A stretch of 64,000 bases of DNA, from the NCBI GenBank assembly GCA_036245525.1, contig BTPG01000005.1:115115880-115179879 (forward strand), given 5' to 3'. This document shows, one piece after another, positions 60,961-64,000 of this stretch. Within the stretch, counting starts at the first letter, position 1. The number at the start of each line of letters is the position of its first letter. The notes beneath the pieces were generated by a model. That model did no database searches. It was given only the letters and a program-made list of their open reading frames with translations, and was not told the DNA's origin. The DNA is from Semisulcospira habei (lineage: Eukaryota > Mollusca > Gastropoda > Semisulcospiridae). The position numbers were made by a program, and so were the translations under genes.

Positions 60961-61718
60961 GACGCATCAGCCTTGCGGCCTCTCCGTCTAATGGTGCCCC
61001 ACTCCTTGAGAAGGAGCCCCGAGCACTGCGACCGCTGTCGCCTGTGAGTACACACGTTGGTCCTTCGGCCTCTTCGTCTAATTGTGCCCCGCTCCTTGAG
61101 AAGGAGCCCCGAGCACTGCGACCACTGTCGCCTGTGAGTAGACGCGTCGGCCTTTTGGCCTCTCCATCCAGTCGTGCCCCGCTCCTTGAGAAGGAGCCCC
61201 GTGCACTGCGACCGCTGTCGCCTGTGAGTACACGCGTTGGCCTTTCGGCCCCTTCGTCTATTCGTGCCCCGCTCCTTGAGAAGGAGCCCCGAGCACTGCG
61301 ACCGCTGTCGCCTGTTCGCAGATGCGTCGGCCTTTCGGCCTCTCCGTCTAGTCGTGCCCCGCTCCTGGAGAAGGAGCCCCGAGCACTGCGACCCCTGTCG
61401 CCTGGTTCTAGGCGTGTGGGCCTTAAGGCCCCCCCTTCTAAGCCCGCAGACTTCTACGACCAGTCACATAGCCTGTTACGTGCCCCCCTCCTTGAGCCCT
61501 GGGCACCGCGACCCTTATTGCCTGTTGGTACCCTAGTCGGCCTTTGGCCCTCCTTCCAACCCGCTGACTCCTCCGTCGAGTCCCCCAGCCAGCTACGTGC
61601 CCCCTCCTTGGGCCTCGCGCTCTGCGTCTGGTTCGTCCTTCACGTACCTCGGGACTTCGGGCCGTTTCCCCTGGCGCCTACGGCCTTTCCACCGGTTCTC
61701 GTCTGTTCACCGAAGTGA
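60690..61718 (+). CDS. Repeat-bearing open frame in the DIRS-like 5' half (gag-like candidate)
   Basis: The frame is open for about 342 codons without a clear start codon. The core is a 30-residue unit, APLLEKEPRALRPLSPVSxR followed by VGLSAxPSSR, repeated five times over an exact 90-bp period (units at 60,991, 61,081, 61,171, 61,261 and 61,351). Upstream, the 120-bp repeats read in the same phase as a diverged form (KPADSSGESPSRLRAPL). A Lys-rich stretch comes from an internal poly-A run. In DIRS elements the gag-like protein is encoded upstream of RT, so this may be its repeat region. No gag domain or zinc knuckle was seen, and GC-rich repeats can keep frames open by chance. Confidence 0.4.
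   Translation, partial: ASAFGPSSKPADSSGESPSRLRAPLFEPRAPRPCRPLHTKKKKKKKKKKKKLTLGLAAPPKPADSSGKSPSRLSAPLHEPRALRPLSPVSRRISLAASPSNGAPLLEKEPRALRPLSPVSTHVGPSASSSNCAPLLEKEPRALRPLSPVSRRVGLLASPSSRAPLLEKEPRALRPLSPVSTRVGLSAPSSIRAPLLEKEPRALRPLSPVRRCVGLSASPSSRAPLLEKEPRALRPLSPGSRRVGLKAPPSKPADFYDQSHSLLRAPLLEPWAPRPLLPVGTLVGLWPSFQPADSSVESPSQLRAPSLGLALCVWFVLHVPRDFGPFPLAPTAFPPVLVCSPK
60991..61440 (+). repeat. 90-bp tandem repeat, five copies
   Basis: TGCCCCGCTCCTTGAGAAGG starts repeat units at exact 90-bp steps from 60,991 (actual phrase begins 3-4 bases later in each). No indel is seen between units. Confidence 0.93.
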
Positions 61719-62299
61719 AGCTACGTCGCGCTCTGTTAGCGCTTGGATGGGTGCCCCTTGGGGTACGCCCAGTGCAGTGGGGATCGACGTCTTCGCCCTC
61801 GTCGCCTGGATAGTTGAGGCGCCCGACGTTCGTCGCCCGCCCGCTCGACTCACTCTGGTGTCCCTGTCGACCTTCGCCTTGTGCTCGGCGCTGTCGTTCT
61901 CCTCGGGACATCCTCTTCCCTGCTCCCTTCGCCTCCAGCGTCTCCCCGACCCTCTCCGGTGGTTGACTCGGCGTCCTGTGTTTGCCGCTGGCCTGCTGGC
62001 GTCCTAGCCTTCGGCTCCCCGGTTCGCTGGCCACTCGCTCCCCTTCGTGCTCGCTGCCTCCAGTGGTTCCGCCGGCGCTCGTGCTTGCGGCAACCCTTCC
62101 CAGCTCTAGCGGATCTTCCGCGTGGCTTCGAACCCTCCGCCCCTTGCCTTCCTTTGTTCATGGCAGCCTGGCTCCTTCCTGACCATCTCCCCTGATGCGA
62201 CGTCGCAGCTCTACCGTGCTCCTGTGGGTACCCGCGTCTTCGGCCCTGCCTGGCAGTCTCTGAAGGAACCCTTCTAGGCCTGTGGGCCCAGCGCCACCC
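61719..62299 (+). other. DIRS-like element, GC-rich, unassigned
   Basis: Long overlapping frames on both strands reflect GC content; none shows a domain. Confidence 0.4.
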
Positions 62300-63890
62300 T
62301 TGTGGATTGAGTTCCCGCCCCTTCGGACCAAGGCCCTCGCCCTTCGCGCGCAGGTCTCCGCTCTTCCTTGGGAAGTTGCGATGCTGCTCGTCGCTCGGGC
62401 AGCTCCCCCGCTTCGGACCCTTCACATTGCCTTCAGCCCTTGGTCGTCGCCGCCAGCCTGGACCTACCCGTTGCTTCTATGCGTCCCCTGCCTCCCGCCC
62501 CCGCCGTTGTCTTTGCTTGCCGTCGACGGGACCGTTTCCAGCTCGGCCCCTCCGGTGTGGTCTCCCCCTCAGCCCTGGGTCCTTGCGTGGATCGTGGATG
62601 CCTTGGTTGCCCGAGACCTTCGATCTTCCGCCAGCCGTTCTCCTCCTTGGTCGACCTGCTTCTGCGGTATCAGTCAGTGGTCCCGCTTCGTAGGGCAGGG
62701 ATGCTCTCCTCCTCCGGTTTGCTCGCCTGGTCGCCCTGGTCAGCGCCAACAGTCCGACCTCTCGCCTCTCGCCTCTTGTTCACCTGGAGATGGATTTGGT
62801 GACCGACCGCAACTTGGTGCGTCTTCACGAGCCTCGGATCCAGTTCGTGCCTTCTAGCCCGCGGGTAGCTGCAGACGCGGCGGTCCCCTCCTGACTGCGG
62901 CTCCAGGTCCTCCTCCTGATGAGTGCGGCGGCTGATCTCCTTCCCTCGGTCTTCTGTACTCTGCCTCTGGAGCCGTCCTCCGGCGTTCTCTCTACCCTGG
63001 TGCCGATCTCTCCTTGCTGCAGCCCATCGGCTTCGCTGGACGGACATTCTTGGCTCAGCTCCCGGATTCCCCCTGACCCCGCCACTGCCCGTCTCTCGCT
63101 GCGTCGTTGCCGGTCTCGACGGTTGGGGCGCTCTCCTTCTTCCGAATTTCGCTCGTCGGCCGGCCGCTGGCCCGCGAACCTGGCTTCGCGGCACGTCAAC
63201 CCCCTGGGACTGGTTGCAGTCTGCAGGCCCTCGGCGCTTGGCAATACAATCTTCGGACTCAGGACCTCCTCGTCCTTCCGACAACCCCTCATTCGTGGCT
63301 TGCCTTAGACGCAGGAGGAACCCGCTCTCCCGACCTCTGCTTCCTCCTCTATCGCCCCCTTCGCTGGTGCGAGGACAGCGACTTCTCCCTCCCAGCCCGT
63401 CACACTCCGGGTCACCTGTTCGTCCTGGCAGCCTACCTCTTGCGACGGGGGCAGCTTCTTCACACGGATTGCGCCCTACGCTGGGACATCCTTCGCTGGT
63501 TCTGCGCTCGTTGGAAGACCCCCCCCCCTTGTTCTCTTCGCCACGACGTGGAGCTCCGGCTTCCCCTCTCCCCGTTTCCTGACCCCTGGCCTGGGCAGTC
63601 GATGCGCTTCGATCCCTTGGGACAGTCTGGTCGCTTACACCTACCCTCCGGCGGTCCTGGTCCTCATGTCCTGTTCAGCCTCCGGGGATGCAACGCAGTC
63701 CTTCTCCTGGTGGCCGTTCTCCCGGACCGGATCGTGGACTTCCGATCTTCCCAGTCTCGCCACGGGCTCACCCTCCCTCTTCCCACCCCCGCACGATGCT
63801 CGAGCAGCGCCGACAGCCGCTCTTCCACCCCTGCCCCGAGCGACTTCTCCTACACGCCTGGCGATTGTGCGGCAAGCTCTCTCTGCTGAG
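62300..63890 (+). pseudogene. DIRS-like reverse transcriptase/RNase H remnant
   Basis: Motifs are spread over three frames. TWRWIW-like and HLEMDLVTDRN phrases at about 62,780 correspond to the late RT block usually reading YLGMxID. LDGWGALLLP at about 63,120 and HVNPLGLVAV at about 63,198 match the RNase H start (xGWGAxL, then HINxLEL). SPFPDPWAWAVDALRSPWDS at about 63,575 and LFHPCPERLLLHAWRLCG at about 63,820 match the closing part. Frame changes between each pair of motifs show that it is decayed. The assignment comes from motif order, which is typical of DIRS elements. Confidence 0.65.
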
Positions 63891-63924
63891 GCTTCTCGAG
63901 TGCGACTGCGGACGCTATCGCTTC

Positions 63925-64000
63925 AGCCCGCAGACCTTCTACCAGACGTGTCTACGAGGGAAAGTGGCGTGCTTCGTGCCTGGTGCTCTGACCGCCGCCT
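63925..64000 (+). pseudogene. DIRS-like tyrosine recombinase, first residues (cut by window end)
   Basis: STRRVYEGKWRA, the usual opening of the core-binding domain in DIRS recombinases, is followed one frame away by LRAWCSDRR. The same VYEGKWA motif opens the recombinase remnant of the first element. The rest lies beyond the window. Confidence 0.6.

Larger units (their letters stand above)
59068..64000 (+). mobile_element. DIRS-like retrotransposon, second copy, 3' end outside window
   Basis: It starts TTACCGATGACAT, the terminal motif of the first DIRS-like element, and is GC-rich. From left to right it has several tandem-repeat blocks, reverse transcriptase/RNase H remnants (about 62,300-63,890) and the start of a tyrosine recombinase (about 63,925). 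It is in the same direction as TAF2, in its intron 3. The left flank begins TTAACCCATTACATCCTG, so it seems inserted into a family B2 MITE. The low match between the two DIRS copies apart from termini and key motifs suggests different subfamilies. Confidence 0.72.

Noticed and set aside
61850..62425. 191-residue Arg-rich minus-strand frame
   Set aside because: GC-rich DNA without stops; opposite to the DIRS-like direction and without domains.

Overview
This window looks like metazoan nuclear DNA, probably a mollusc or another lophotrochozoan. Two conserved animal genes (ArfGAP1 and TAF2) have classical GT-AG introns, and they lie among microsatellites, hairpin MITEs, tRNA-derived SINEs, CR1/L2-type LINEs, DIRS-like elements and a giant virus-like transposon. 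The phylum is inferred from this repeat mix and is not proven.

Region 1 (1 to about 9,900): the right part of a Polinton/Maverick (adintovirus-like) element, entered at the last codons of its protein-primed DNA polymerase. It carries a retroviral-type integrase, an A32/FtsK-like packaging ATPase, a double jelly-roll major capsid protein, a candidate single jelly-roll penton and seven further conserved or unknown proteins, most with membrane segments. All frames are open, genes are packed tail-to-tail with short overlaps, and nearly every gene starts right after an A-rich (T)AAAA-ATG context. The last gene encodes only 30 residues and ends in adjacent PSAP and PPEY motifs, which look like ESCRT/NEDD4 late-budding signals. 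No protease or left terminus is in the window.

Region 2 (about 9.9 to 32 kb): non-coding DNA with many repeats. These include a 23-bp tandem array and a palindrome beside the Polinton, a dispersed repeat, a 55-bp tandem repeat, a 33-bp minisatellite, a complete PIF/Harbinger-like MITE with TTA duplications, SINE heads, a local duplication (17.3-23.5 kb) with microsatellite turnover, and many perfect hairpins.

Region 3 (32.4 to 57.8 kb): ArfGAP1 on the minus strand (six exons found, 46,746 down to 32,439) and TAF2 on the plus strand (three 5' exons from 47,139). They are head-to-head with 392 bp between start codons. ArfGAP1 intron 3 holds a DIRS-like element with 183-bp inverted repeats. TAF2 intron 2 holds a TIR element, a solo LTR with a 5-bp target duplication, a broken CR1/L2 LINE, and a second LINE inside a dispersed repeat.

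Region 4 (59 kb to the end): a second DIRS-like element, plus strand, with several in-frame tandem repeats upstream of decayed reverse transcriptase/RNase H. It runs off the window at the start of its tyrosine recombinase.

Across 18-59 kb there is a set of palindromic MITEs flanked by TTAA (piggyBac-like target). One of them has a matching empty site within the window.
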